A stretch of 64,000 nt of DNA. Source: Mycobacterium syngnathidarum. Lineage in GTDB: Bacteria > Actinomycetota > Actinomycetes > Mycobacteriales > Mycobacteriaceae. Positions 52,782-61,348 of the stretch are shown here, one piece after another. The position numbers and the translations under genes were made by a program. The number at the start of each line of letters is the position of its first letter. Positions within the stretch are counted from its first letter, which is position 1. The stretch is from assembly GCF_001942625.1 (NCBI RefSeq), contig NZ_MLCL01000054.1, positions 15,540-79,539 of the forward strand, given 5' to 3'. The notes below the pieces were generated by a model, which was not told the origin of the DNA, made no database searches, and saw nothing but the letters and a program-made list of their open reading frames with translations.

Positions 52782-53474
52782 ATGGTGTGCATGCACCCCG
52801 ATGCGAACCCGCAATCCTGGTCAGCCAGACTCTGGGAGGCGACCGAGCCGACGTTCAGCGCAATCCTGGCGCATCCGTTCCTGACCGGTCTCACCGACGG
52901 CAGCCTCGACGACAGCGCATTTGCCCACTACGTCGCGCAGGACGCGCACTACCTGCGCGACTATGCCCGCGCGTTGGCCGTCGTCGGCGCCAAAGCCCCC
53001 ACCCTGGCCGATACCGCGATGTTCTCCCGGCATGCCGCGGAGATCTTCGACGTCGAACTTGGCTTACACAACGAATTGCTGCCCGAACTCGGGCTGGACG
53101 TCGAGGCTCTGAACGCGACGCCGGTCGCGCCGACCACGCGCGCCTACACGAGCTATCTGCTGGCGGCCGGCTACGGCGGAACCTTCGCCGAGGGGCTGGC
53201 CGCGGTACTTCCCTGTTACTGGATCTACGCCCGGGTCGGGGCCGCGTTGCTGGAACAGGGTTCGCCGGATCCGCGCTATCAGCGTTGGATCGACAGTTAC
53301 GGTGGCGAGGAATTCGCCGCCACGGTGGCCGAGGTGCTCGATCTGACCGATCGGCTGGGGCCGACGCTGGGCGGGACGGACGAAGCCGCCGCACGAGCCC
53401 ATTTCGTGGTCACGGCGAAATATGAGTGGATGTTCTTCGACGCGGCCCATCGCCGCGAGCAGTGGCCGATCTAG
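52782..53474 (+). CDS. tenA: TenA-family aminopyrimidine hydrolase
   Basis: 230 residues. AILAHPFLTGLTDGSLDDSA, FAHYVAQDAHYLRDYARALA, VLPCYWIYARVG with the nucleophilic Cys, and VTAKYEWMFFDAAHRREQWP with the Glu. Salvages or degrades thiamin pyrimidine. ATG 52782 or 52791 possible. Terminator hairpin follows. Confidence 0.92.
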   Translation: MVCMHPDANPQSWSARLWEATEPTFSAILAHPFLTGLTDGSLDDSAFAHYVAQDAHYLRDYARALAVVGAKAPTLADTAMFSRHAAEIFDVELGLHNELLPELGLDVEALNATPVAPTTRAYTSYLLAAGYGGTFAEGLAAVLPCYWIYARVGAALLEQGSPDPRYQRWIDSYGGEEFAATVAEVLDLTDRLGPTLGGTDEAAARAHFVVTAKYEWMFFDAAHRREQWPI

Positions 53475-53486
53475 CGGCCCACCCCG

Positions 53487-53515
53487 CCCGCACCGGCGCC
53501 AGGCGCCGGTGCGGG
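53487..53515. terminator. Bidirectional hairpin between tenA and tpx
   Basis: CCCGCACCGGCGC (53487-53499), loop CAG, GCGCCGGTGCGGG (53503-53515): 13 perfect pairs between two convergent genes. Confidence 0.85.
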
Positions 53516-53534
53516 ACGGAGCCGGCTACCTGAA

Positions 53535-54029
53535 CTATTTGAGCGCGGCCAGGGCGGCGTCGTAGTCCGGCTCCTGGGCGATCTCGGGCACCAGTTCGGT
53601 GTAGGCCACGTTGCCGTCGGCGCCGATCACCACGACGGCACGACCCAGCAGCCCGGCCATCGGGCCATCGGCCAACGCGATTCCGAAATCCTCACCGAAG
53701 CTGTCGCGGAAGGCCGACGCGGTGGTGACATTCTCGATGCCCTCGCCGCCGCAGAAACGCTTCTGTGCGAACGGCAGGTCCTTGGACACGCACAGCACGG
53801 CCGCACCGGCTCCGGCGGCACGCTCGTTGAAAGTACGCACGCTGGTGGCGCACACCGGGGTGTCGACCGACGGGAAGATGTTCAGCAGCACTGCCTTACC
53901 CGCGAACTGATCGTTGGTGACGGCACCGAGGTCGGTGCCGACGAGCGAAAAGCTGGGGGCCGGGCTACCGACTGCGGGCAGTTCGCCGACGGTGTTGATG
54001 GGGTTTCCGCGCAAGGTTATCTGTGCCAT
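53535..54029 (-). CDS. tpx: Thiol peroxidase Tpx
   Basis: 164 residues. Peroxidatic Cys in FPSVDTPVCATSVRTF (Cys 60 region) and resolving Cys in LPFAQKRFCGGEG (Cys 93 region). Reduces peroxides using thioredoxin. N-terminus MAQITLRGNPINTVGELPAV is standard. ATG 54029 shares the start region with a divergent gene. Confidence 0.96.
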   Translation of the reverse strand: MAQITLRGNPINTVGELPAVGSPAPSFSLVGTDLGAVTNDQFAGKAVLLNIFPSVDTPVCATSVRTFNERAAGAGAAVLCVSKDLPFAQKRFCGGEGIENVTTASAFRDSFGEDFGIALADGPMAGLLGRAVVVIGADGNVAYTELVPEIAQEPDYDAALAALK

Positions 54030-54081
54030 GGAGCACAGTCTGTCAAAACCCGATGTCCCGCGGGCCGCCCGGGGTGCGACG

Positions 54082-54984
54082 ATGGTGGCGATGATCGATC
54101 TGCCCGACGCGGTGCGCGCGATGGGCACGCGGGGTCCGCAGTGGCAATCCTGGGTAGATGGTCTGCCGAGACAGGTTCGCAACCACCTCACCGAATGGGA
54201 GTTGCGCGCCGACGGGACCGCCCTGCACGGGTATTGCTCGCTCGTCCTGCCGGTTCAGACGGCCGACGGTGTACCCGCGGTTCTCAAGGCCGCCTACCCG
54301 GACGACGAGTCCGAACACGAACACCTGGCGCTGCGCCGGTGGAAAGGCGAAGGGGCAGTGCGGTTGCTGCGCGCCGACCCACACCGCAGGATCATGTTGC
54401 TGGAACGACTGGAGCAACGAAACCTCGACGAGCTCTGGGATATCGAGGCCTGTGAGATCGTCGCCGGGCTCTACGGCCGTATACACGTGCCGGCCCTGCC
54501 CCGGCTGCGGTCACTGGCCGACTGCACCGCGCGCTGGACCGCCGATTTGACCCAGCTCCCCCGCAACGCCCCGGTGCCGCGCCGGCTGGTGGAGCAGGCG
54601 ATCGCCCTCGGCGGGGATCTGGTCACCGATCCGGCGGCTACCGGCACCCTGATCCACGGCGACCTGCACTATGAGAACGTCCTCGCCGCTGACCGCGAGC
54701 CGTGGTTGGTGATCGATCCCAAGCCGCTGAACGGCGACCCGCACTACGAGGTCGCGCCGATGCTGTGGAACCGCTGGGACGAACTGGCCGGATATGTTCG
54801 CGAGGGCGTCCGGCGGCGGTTGTCGGCCCTGGTCGACGCCGCCGGGCTGGAAGCCGATCGGGCCCGAGCCTGGGTGATCGTGCGGATGCTGCACAACGCG
54901 ATGTGGGAGCTGACCGAGGCAGCTGAACCCGACGTGGACTGGTTGACCACCTGTGTGGCGATCGCAAAGGCCGTGCAGGATTGA
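54082..54984 (+). CDS. Aminoglycoside phosphotransferase-like kinase (APH(6)/Hur group)
   Basis: About 300 residues. NHLTEWELRADGTALHGYCS, SLVLPVQTADGVPAVLKAAY (ATP Lys), catalytic loop TLIHGDLHYENVLAA and DFG-like WLVIDPKPLNGDPHYEVAPM are those of the streptomycin 6-phosphotransferase / hydroxyurea kinase family. In environmental mycobacteria such genes need not give resistance. Start 54082 or 54091. Confidence 0.88.
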   Translation: MVAMIDLPDAVRAMGTRGPQWQSWVDGLPRQVRNHLTEWELRADGTALHGYCSLVLPVQTADGVPAVLKAAYPDDESEHEHLALRRWKGEGAVRLLRADPHRRIMLLERLEQRNLDELWDIEACEIVAGLYGRIHVPALPRLRSLADCTARWTADLTQLPRNAPVPRRLVEQAIALGGDLVTDPAATGTLIHGDLHYENVLAADREPWLVIDPKPLNGDPHYEVAPMLWNRWDELAGYVREGVRRRLSALVDAAGLEADRARAWVIVRMLHNAMWELTEAAEPDVDWLTTCVAIAKAVQD

Positions 54985-54989
54985 GATGC

Positions 54990-55313
54990 TCAGATGACTT
55001 TGTAGGTGAGGTCGTACAACGCACCTGCCCCGTTGAACTGCTGGGTGAGCTCGCCGCGCCCCTGCTCGTCCGAACGGATGAGTATCGATCCCACGTCCTG
55101 CATCTCGTCGGTCTGGTCATCCACCTCACGCAACACGATCTCCAGCTGGCCGTCGAACGGCAGCAGCCGGTCCAGATCCACCACATCCCCCTGGCACATC
55201 GATACAGCCTTGAACTGGAACCCATCAGCCCTGCTGATACTGAGCTCGTCGGTTCCACCGGAGTCCTGGGTCTTGACGGCCCGGAGTTCCGACAACTTGG
55301 CGAACAACGACAT
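54990..55313 (-). CDS. Small hypothetical protein
   Basis: 107 residues, MSLFAKLSELRAVKTQDSGG, then an acidic beta-rich body (VVDLDRLLPFDGQLEIVLRE, DDQTDEMQDVGSILIRSDEQ, GRGELTQQFNGAGALYDLTY). Not secreted. No family recognised. ATG 55313 has GGAGGATGCC upstream. Convergent with the APH-like gene, 5 bp apart. Confidence 0.75.
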   Translation of the reverse strand: MSLFAKLSELRAVKTQDSGGTDELSISRADGFQFKAVSMCQGDVVDLDRLLPFDGQLEIVLREVDDQTDEMQDVGSILIRSDEQGRGELTQQFNGAGALYDLTYKVI

Positions 55314-55475
55314 GGCATCCTCCGTTGGATCTTCCCCGCCAGCGGTAGCTGACGAAGTTGATTCTCGAGTTGCCGGCCCGTAGGCCACATGCGTAGTGCG
55401 CTACTTGAATCTGATCTGCGCAAGGGTGCCCGGGCGCGGTTCCCGGCGAGCCGCCAGGAACCGCATCAGGCCTGT

Positions 55476-56441
55476 TCAAGATGCAGATATTGCACTCTGC
55501 AGACGCCCTCGCCACCAGGCCAGACGGTCCGGGTCGGTAACCGCGTACCGCTGGAGGCGATCCCGCTCCGGTGCCGGTGGCATCGGAGCCACGGGCAGGT
55601 AGCCATCGACCGGCAGCAGGGACCGCGAGTCCGCGACCAGATCGCCGGCAAGCAACCCCCTGGTGCCCAGCTCACACGCGAACGCCAACTCGGGTAATGC
55701 CCCGGCCAGCGCGAGCCCTGCGGCCAGGCCGATGGTGGTCTCCAGCGTCGAACTCACCACACAGGGCAACCCGCAGGACTCGGCCACCCGCAACGCGCGG
55801 CGAGCCCCGCCCAGCGGTCCACTGGCGAGCACGGCGATGTCAGCCACGTCGCCGAGCCGACGACCCATCGGATCATCGGCGTGGCGAATCGACTCGTCGG
55901 CCGCGATGGGCACCTCGACCCGACGCCTCACCTGCGACAGCGCATCGGGCGTCCGGCACGGTTGGGCGACAAACTCGAGTCCGCCGGCCGCCCGCTCGAG
56001 CGCTGCGATGGCGTTGACAGCGGTGTCCGGATCCCACCGGCCTTTGGCGTCGCATCGGATCACTCCGCCGGCGCCCAGACCGTCGCGCACGGCCTGCACC
56101 CGCTCGACGTCCTGTGCCAGCGCCCCGGCAGCCACCTCGACCGCAGCGGTGCGGCAACCGGATGCAGCGGCGATCGCACGGGCGCGGGCGGCGTCGACGG
56201 CGGGCACGGTGACCGCGATCGGGACTCGTCCGCGGACCGGGTCGGGCCAGCCGACGGTGCCCGGTTCGGTGGCCGCGGTCAGCCATCGGGCCAGTGCACG
56301 GTCGTTCGGCAGTGGGCTGAACTCTCCCCACCCTTGAGGCCCCTCAAGGAGCATGCCCTCGCGGACGGTGAGCCCGCCGACCGGCGCGATGATCGGGATG
56401 GCGAAGACGGGCGCGCGCTCGAAGTCGATCAGGGTCTGCAC
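55476..56441 (-). CDS. menC: MenC-like enolase-superfamily protein with altered active site
   Basis: 321 residues, aligning along its length with actinobacterial o-succinylbenzoate synthase MenC (menaquinone synthesis). Expected catalytic residues are a K-x-K pair, Asp, Glu, Asp and a later Lys. Here the K-x-K site is A100-V-E102 (RTAAVEVAAG), the Asp is kept at 131 (RCDAKGRW), the Glu is Ala159 (EFVAQPC), the next Asp is kept at 182 (IAADES), and the Lys is Ala206 (AVLASGPLGG). So it may be a pseudoenzyme or a shifted function. GTG 56441. Confidence 0.8.
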   Translation of the reverse strand: MQTLIDFERAPVFAIPIIAPVGGLTVREGMLLEGPQGWGEFSPLPNDRALARWLTAATEPGTVGWPDPVRGRVPIAVTVPAVDAARARAIAAASGCRTAAVEVAAGALAQDVERVQAVRDGLGAGGVIRCDAKGRWDPDTAVNAIAALERAAGGLEFVAQPCRTPDALSQVRRRVEVPIAADESIRHADDPMGRRLGDVADIAVLASGPLGGARRALRVAESCGLPCVVSSTLETTIGLAAGLALAGALPELAFACELGTRGLLAGDLVADSRSLLPVDGYLPVAPMPPAPERDRLQRYAVTDPDRLAWWRGRLQSAISAS

Positions 56442-56554
56442 AAGCAGGTGACGCTAGCGGACCGGCCCGGCCCCGCGCCGACAACGGCGCAACTGCCGGT
56501 GCCGTCGCAGCGCGCCGCCTAGACTGCGCGCATAGGTCCGGGCAGGTTCAGCTC

Positions 56555-56818
56555 ATGAGGAGACAGCCGATGACGAGCGCAGTGTGGCGCGCGATTCTCA
56601 CCGTGGCGTCGGCCGCGGTGCTGTCAGCCGGGTCGATGGCGGTCGCCACGATCGTGACTCCGGCCCCCAGCTCAGCGTGCCCGCCCGGAGAAACGGGCGT
56701 GACCAATGGTTGCTCACCGTTCTGCCTGCCTGGCCGGCAGCTCGACCTCGCAACCGGGCTGTGCCTGCCGGTGCCGCCGCCGGCTGTCCCGAATGGTGTT
56801 GCGACACCGGCTTTCTAA
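56555..56818 (+). CDS. Small secreted cysteine-containing protein
   Basis: 87 residues. Signal peptide (AILTVASAAVLSAGSMAVAT), cleavage near SSA-CP. Mature part CPPGETGVTNGCSPFCLPGR, then LATGLCLPVPPPAVPNG has four Cys and a C-x-P rhythm similar to the secreted protein at 60352. ATG 56555 or 56570. Confidence 0.65.
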   Translation: MRRQPMTSAVWRAILTVASAAVLSAGSMAVATIVTPAPSSACPPGETGVTNGCSPFCLPGRQLDLATGLCLPVPPPAVPNGVATPAF

Positions 56819-56836
56819 GCCGCTACGCTGTGCATC

Positions 56837-57499
56837 ATGGCGCAGGTATTGACGGTCAACGTGGCCCATCCACGGCCCAACACCGCCGAGGGGCGTGCCG
56901 TCACCGGCATCGACAAGCGACCCGTCGACACGGCGGTCGCGGTGCGCGCTCCCGGGCCGATGCACGGCGGGCTCGGTAGCGGCCTGGTCGGCGACACGAT
57001 CGGTGACCAGCAGTTCCACGGCGGCGATGACCAGGCGGTGTACGCCTACGCACGTGAAGACCTCGACACCTGGCAGACCGATCTGGACCGAGAGATAGCC
57101 AACGGTGTGTTCGGCGAGAATCTCACCACCGCCGGCGTCGACGTCACCAACGCCGTCATCGGTGAACGGTGGCGCGTCGGGTCCGACGGGCTTGAGCTCG
57201 AGGTGTCCCGTCCGCGCATCCCGTGCCGGACGTTCGCAAACTGGTTACAGATCAACGGATGGGTCAAAACCTTTACCAGAACTGCGATCCCGGGTGCCTA
57301 TCTACGGCTGGTGACGCCGGGATCGGTCTCCGCAGGCGATGAGATCGTGGTGACCGAGCGGCCCGACCATGACATCACCGTCGGTTTTGTGTTCCGCGCC
57401 CTGACCCTGGAGCCACAGCACCTGGCCGCCATCCTGCGGGCACCCGCCCTCCCGGAACCCTTGCGAGACCTGGCCGAACGGCGCACCGCCACCACCTGA
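56837..57499 (+). CDS. MOSC domain protein (YiiM-like)
   Basis: 220 residues. HGGLGSGLVGDTIGDQQFHG then GDDQAVYAYAREDLDTWQTD, FGENLTTAGVDVTNAVIGER, and the MOSC Cys in RPRIPCRTFANWLQ. These proteins bind or carry molybdenum cofactor and include enzymes that reduce hydroxylated bases. ATG 56837, 18 bp after the small secreted gene. Confidence 0.92.
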   Translation: MAQVLTVNVAHPRPNTAEGRAVTGIDKRPVDTAVAVRAPGPMHGGLGSGLVGDTIGDQQFHGGDDQAVYAYAREDLDTWQTDLDREIANGVFGENLTTAGVDVTNAVIGERWRVGSDGLELEVSRPRIPCRTFANWLQINGWVKTFTRTAIPGAYLRLVTPGSVSAGDEIVVTERPDHDITVGFVFRALTLEPQHLAAILRAPALPEPLRDLAERRTATT

Positions 57500-57513
57500 T
57501 TCGCGGTGTTCGC

Positions 57514-57942
57514 TTGCGCTGCAGTCTATTCCGGCCAGCTGCTGGCCAAGATCACCCCGACGAAATCCTGGCGCGCGAGGTCGCGTGGTCACTGGTCGTG
57601 TATCTCAAGCGGGTCGGTGGCCAGTCGCAGTTCTCCACGCTGGTCGAGTCGGACGCACCCGCGGACCACAGCGTGAAAAGCCTTGCGGCCCTGGCCTCGT
57701 TGAGTACCCGACAGCTGACCCGGCTGTTTCAGGCCGAGCTGGGCACTACACCGGCGCGCTACGTGGAAACGGTGCGGATCGATGTCGCGCGGGCAGCCCT
57801 CGACGCAGGCCACCCGGTGGCCGAATCAGCCCGGCTGGCCGGGTTCGGAAGCGCCGAGACCCTACGACGTGTGTTCGTCAACCATCTCGGGCTGTCGCCG
57901 AAGGCCTACCGGGATCGTTTCCGCACCACGTTCGGCGGTTGA
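57514..57942 (+). pseudogene. GlxA-type AraC regulator, only the C-terminal part
   Basis: About 142 residues. From about residue 19 the product reads ILAREVAWSLVVYLKRVGGQ, SQFSTLV, then AALASLSTRQLTRLFQAELG, TTPARYVETVRIDVARAALD and FGSAETLRRVFVNHLGLSPK, the paired HTH of AraC proteins and the linker of the GlxA group. The N-terminal DJ-1/PfpI domain (about 180 residues) is missing. Unclear whether the remnant is expressed. Confidence 0.75.
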
Positions 57943-57952
57943 CCTGTCACGG

Positions 57953-58642
57953 TCAGACCCAGCGCGGAAGCTCCTTGCCGATGAGCGGCGCGATCTTGTC
58001 GGCCATGTAGGCATGGCCCGCATCGGTGGGATGTATGCCGTCGGCGCCGATCAGCTCCGGGCGATCGAAGAACCAGCGCTCGGCGATGGGATCGACGAAC
58101 GTCGCACCCACCTGGTGGGCCTGATCGCGCAGAATGTCGCGCACACCCAGCAGATTCGGCGGCACCTCGGCATTCACCCACGGCGGTCCGATCACCAGGA
58201 TCCGAGCGGTCGGAGCGGAAAGACGGGCCCTGGTCAGGGCATCGTGGCTCAAGCGCGTGACCGCACCCAGATCGGCGTCCTTGTCGTTGCGCGACCCGAA
58301 GAAGACGATCAACGCGTCGTCGGGCTGCACGGCCCTCGCCGTCAGGTCCGCGAAAACGTTGCCGTGGTTGCCGCGGGCCTCGTAGCCGGCGCCACCTTCG
58401 GCCACCACATCGGCATCCACCTGCACGCCGCGGTCGGCCAGCTCCTTCCAGGCCAGCGGGGCCCAGTTCCGCGGGCCCATCCCACCCTCGGCGAGCATGC
58501 CCGTGGTGTAGGAGTCACCGATCACTGCGATGTGGCTGATCTGCGGATCGAGTCCCGAGGTGACATAGCGCCGGGGCGGAGCCTGGGTGAACAGCCCCAC
58601 CACGAGGGCAAGCGAGACGATGAAAGTGGCCAGACGACTCAC
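57953..58642 (-). CDS. Secreted SGNH/GDSL hydrolase
   Basis: 229 residues. Signal anchor (LATFIVSLALVVGLFTQA), then block I ISHIAVIGDSYTTGML (Ser), block III VFFGSRNDKDA (Asn), and C-terminal LIGADGIHPTDAGHAYMADK with Asp/His. Lipase/acyl esterase fold; the acyltransferase gene next to it on the same strand may be its functional partner. GTG 58642. Confidence 0.9.
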   Translation of the reverse strand: MSRLATFIVSLALVVGLFTQAPPRRYVTSGLDPQISHIAVIGDSYTTGMLAEGGMGPRNWAPLAWKELADRGVQVDADVVAEGGAGYEARGNHGNVFADLTARAVQPDDALIVFFGSRNDKDADLGAVTRLSHDALTRARLSAPTARILVIGPPWVNAEVPPNLLGVRDILRDQAHQVGATFVDPIAERWFFDRPELIGADGIHPTDAGHAYMADKIAPLIGKELPRWV

Positions 58643-58797
58643 TGCAACCTCCACTGCCGGCGAGACCCAGTTCGCCCCGGACCGCGATACCGAAACAGCC
58701 TATTGTGTGAACCCCGGCCGTTGATAGGCGGCCGGTGACACAGTGATAACAAGGGCATAACAACCTGTCGCACAGCGGGTTTGGAAGGTTACAACGG

Positions 58798-60027
58798 TCA
58801 GCCGGCGCGGGCGGCGACCTCGTCGGACCGGTCCTCGGTATCGATCCGGTGCAGCTTGGTGTTGGCCTGCTCAACCGGCCGGATATCGACCATTCTGCGC
58901 ATCCAGCGCCTGGCCGGCTCCTCCACGAGGTGATAGAGCGCGATCGCACCCACCAGTGAGATCGCGAACAGGCCGAGCAGCGTGGCCTTGCCGGAAAGGG
59001 TGGGCGTCAGGGTCAACTCGAACTGCCGGGTGGTCCAGATCCAGGCGGTATGGACCAACTCGTGCACCATGTACAGGCCGAACGAGATTTGTCCGCCGTA
59101 GACCAGCAGCCGGGTGGACAACAACGCCGGAAGGCTGCCGACCCCGACCGCCATGGCGACCACCAGCGGCACGAACAGGATGTCGACCATGCCGCCGGCG
59201 TCACCGACAGTGTTCATCGGATGGTCGTCGAAGAAGTAGAGCCCGCCGACGATCACGGCGCCCAGCACGATCGACAGATAGCCCGCGCGCTTCTGAGTGC
59301 GCTCCGTCAGGTGCAGCTTGCGCACCGCCGCGCACGCCAGTGCTCCCGCGGTGAACTGCATGACGATCCGCGGCAACCAACTCCACGGGGTGTAGAAGTG
59401 GCCGGTGGCCATCAGGAGCACCACCGGAGGCAGCGCCGCGGCGATCGCCAGCAGGACCAGGCTTCGCGCCCGGGTGGCCCGTGCGATCCGGAAGATCACC
59501 AGGATCAGCGCTCCGAACAGCAGGTAGGCCAGCCATTCGGCACTGATCGACCACGCCGGCCCATCCCAGCTCGAACCGTCGAAGTAGGGCTCAAACCACA
59601 ACTGGACCAGGAAGAGTTGGCGCACATAGCTGACGGCGTTGTAGCCGCTGGTGTCCTCGGGCGGGACGTGTCCGACGTTGAGCGTGAAGATCAGCCACAA
59701 CGCGGCAAGGTGCAACGTGACGAGGTATACCGGCCACACTCGCGACAGCCGCAGCCACAGGAAGTGCAACGTGGCCCGGGTAGACCAGGTCGGCCCCATC
59801 CGGTCGATGTAATTCCAGGTCAGGACGAATCCGCTGAGGATGAAGAACAGATCGACGCCCTGCGCGCCCCGGTCCAGCACGGGAGCCAACGCCTCGGTGA
59901 CGTCAGGTGCCACCTGATAGAGCAGAGGCCGGAAGTGGAAAAGGACCACCCACACCGCCGCGACGATGCGCAGCCCCGTCAGGGCCTTGATCTCTGCGCC
60001 GCGCACAACACCCTTTTCCGTCTCCAC
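58798..60027 (-). CDS. Membrane acyltransferase (acyltransferase 3 family)
   Basis: 409 residues, about ten membrane helices. Family motif LRIVAAVWVVLFHFRPLL with the key His, then GVDLFFILSGFVLTWNYI, LHFLWLRLSRVWPVYLVTLH. Transfers acyl groups to cell-surface sugars or lipids. Located upstream of the SGNH hydrolase on the same strand with 155 bp between. ATG 60027. Confidence 0.92.
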   Translation of the reverse strand: METEKGVVRGAEIKALTGLRIVAAVWVVLFHFRPLLYQVAPDVTEALAPVLDRGAQGVDLFFILSGFVLTWNYIDRMGPTWSTRATLHFLWLRLSRVWPVYLVTLHLAALWLIFTLNVGHVPPEDTSGYNAVSYVRQLFLVQLWFEPYFDGSSWDGPAWSISAEWLAYLLFGALILVIFRIARATRARSLVLLAIAAALPPVVLLMATGHFYTPWSWLPRIVMQFTAGALACAAVRKLHLTERTQKRAGYLSIVLGAVIVGGLYFFDDHPMNTVGDAGGMVDILFVPLVVAMAVGVGSLPALLSTRLLVYGGQISFGLYMVHELVHTAWIWTTRQFELTLTPTLSGKATLLGLFAISLVGAIALYHLVEEPARRWMRRMVDIRPVEQANTKLHRIDTEDRSDEVAARAG

Positions 60028-60351
60028 CCAGCTGATTCGTCACATCGCTGTTTTGTCATGTCATAGCCGCGGCTGACCGGGCGAATCGGACCGCGATCGG
60101 CGCAACCGGCAGCCCTCGCAGACTAGCAGCGTGCCGATCAACCGGATGTTGGCCGCGCCGTGTGTAGCTCCTGTGAGATGCCTGGGCATCGCAAACGGCG
60201 GCCCGGGTGATCTTGTGCAGCAAGGGATTGCCCCTCCGGCGCGGGCCCACCGGAGTGCCATCGAGCAGCCCACGACGGGGGTGTCCGCTCAATGGCAGTC
60301 GGCCCAGCAGCCGGATAGGCTCGAGGGTGTGATCTCTCGGGGAGGTTTGAG
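60028..60351. other. 324-bp intergenic region, no gene seen
   Basis: Between divergent genes. No supported coding sequence; promoters for both neighbours must lie here. Confidence 0.4.
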
Positions 60352-60666
60352 ATGACCGGCATCATCGGCCGCTGCGCGGCGGGCGTGGGCGCTGTCTTGG
60401 CGCCATTCGGTTTGATGGCGGTGGTCACGGTGGCCACACCTGCGGTCAGCTGGGCCGACTGCGGGGCCGGAGAATGGTGGGACCCGGTGGCGAGTGTGTG
60501 TCGCCCGCCGGTCGTTCCGTTGGGTTGTGAGAACGGCTCGTGGTGGGACCCGGTGGCCAATACCTGCCGCCCGCCGGTGGTGCCGCCACCGCCGATGTGC
60601 GACAACGGCTGGTGGTGGGATCCGGTCGGGAACGCTTGCCGGCCGCCGGTGATCCCGCCGGGCTGA
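60352..60666 (+). CDS. Secreted protein with three Cys/WWDPV repeats
   Basis: 104 residues. Signal peptide (GAVLAPFGLMAVVTVATPA, cleavage SWA-DC). The mature part is three tandem units of about 22-24 residues: CGAGEWWDPVASVCRPPVVP, CENGSWWDPVANTCRPPVVP, CDNGWWWDPVGNACRPPVIP. Each has two Cys flanking WWDPV, so six Cys could give three within-unit disulfides. No known domain recognised. ATG 60352 after GGAGGTTTGAG. Confidence 0.8.
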   Translation: MTGIIGRCAAGVGAVLAPFGLMAVVTVATPAVSWADCGAGEWWDPVASVCRPPVVPLGCENGSWWDPVANTCRPPVVPPPPMCDNGWWWDPVGNACRPPVIPPG

Positions 60667-60684
60667 TCGCTGCGTGCCGAAGCG

Positions 60685-61248
60685 TCAGGGCATCGGCACC
60701 GAGGAGCCGTCGTAGTTGCGGGCGTTGTTGTTGAGCGTATTCATCCACGCGCGGAGCTTGGCTTGGCCGACCAACGCCGGGATCGGGCCGCTGGCCGGGT
60801 TGTCCGGTACGGCATCGGTCAGCTGCCACGGCTGGCAACCACTCGTCTTGAACGCCTTGTCAGTGGCCTCGATCGTGATGACCTGTGGTTTCTTGGTGAA
60901 TGCGTTGTCGATGATGTCGCCGCCGTGCAGATCGGCCATCCGCTTCCAGTAGCACGTTCCACCCTCGACCGGGCCGGCTGATGCGTAGTTGCCCGGTTGG
61001 ATGTCGGTACCGACCACAAAGAGGCCGTCGTGGTCGATGGCCTGGGCGGCCGCAGGCGCCGCGGGCGGCGGGGCATCGGGTGCCGCCGCGACCGGCCCCG
61101 GCGGCGGACCGGGGGGCGGGCCGGGCAGCGGACCCGGCGCGGGGACAGGTGCCGGAGTCTCCGGATCCGCGGCGGCGATGCCACTGAACGCCCCACCTGC
61201 GGACACCGCCAAGGCGGCAGCGAAGATCACGGCTTTCATCGGCTTCAT
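60685..61248 (-). CDS. Secreted protein, Pro-rich linker and C-terminal domain
   Basis: 187 residues. Signal peptide (VIFAAALAVSAGGAFSGIAA, cleavage AAA-DP), a Pro/Gly/Ala linker (about 30-72) and a globular part with IDHDGLFVVGTDIQPGNYAS, GTCYWKRMADLHGGDIIDNA, TSGCQPWQLTDAVP. The latter block resembles small actinobacterial exported domains with a Cys pair. Role unknown. Confidence 0.75.
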   Translation of the reverse strand: MKPMKAVIFAAALAVSAGGAFSGIAAADPETPAPVPAPGPLPGPPPGPPPGPVAAAPDAPPPAAPAAAQAIDHDGLFVVGTDIQPGNYASAGPVEGGTCYWKRMADLHGGDIIDNAFTKKPQVITIEATDKAFKTSGCQPWQLTDAVPDNPASGPIPALVGQAKLRAWMNTLNNNARNYDGSSVPMP

Positions 61249-61348
61249 GAAAACCCAGCGTACCGGGTACGGCGGTGTGGTCGGACGGGCTCGGCAGGAG
61301 CGGTGCGTTGCCAGAACCAGCTGACGTGATCTGTGGCACGCTCGCGGT

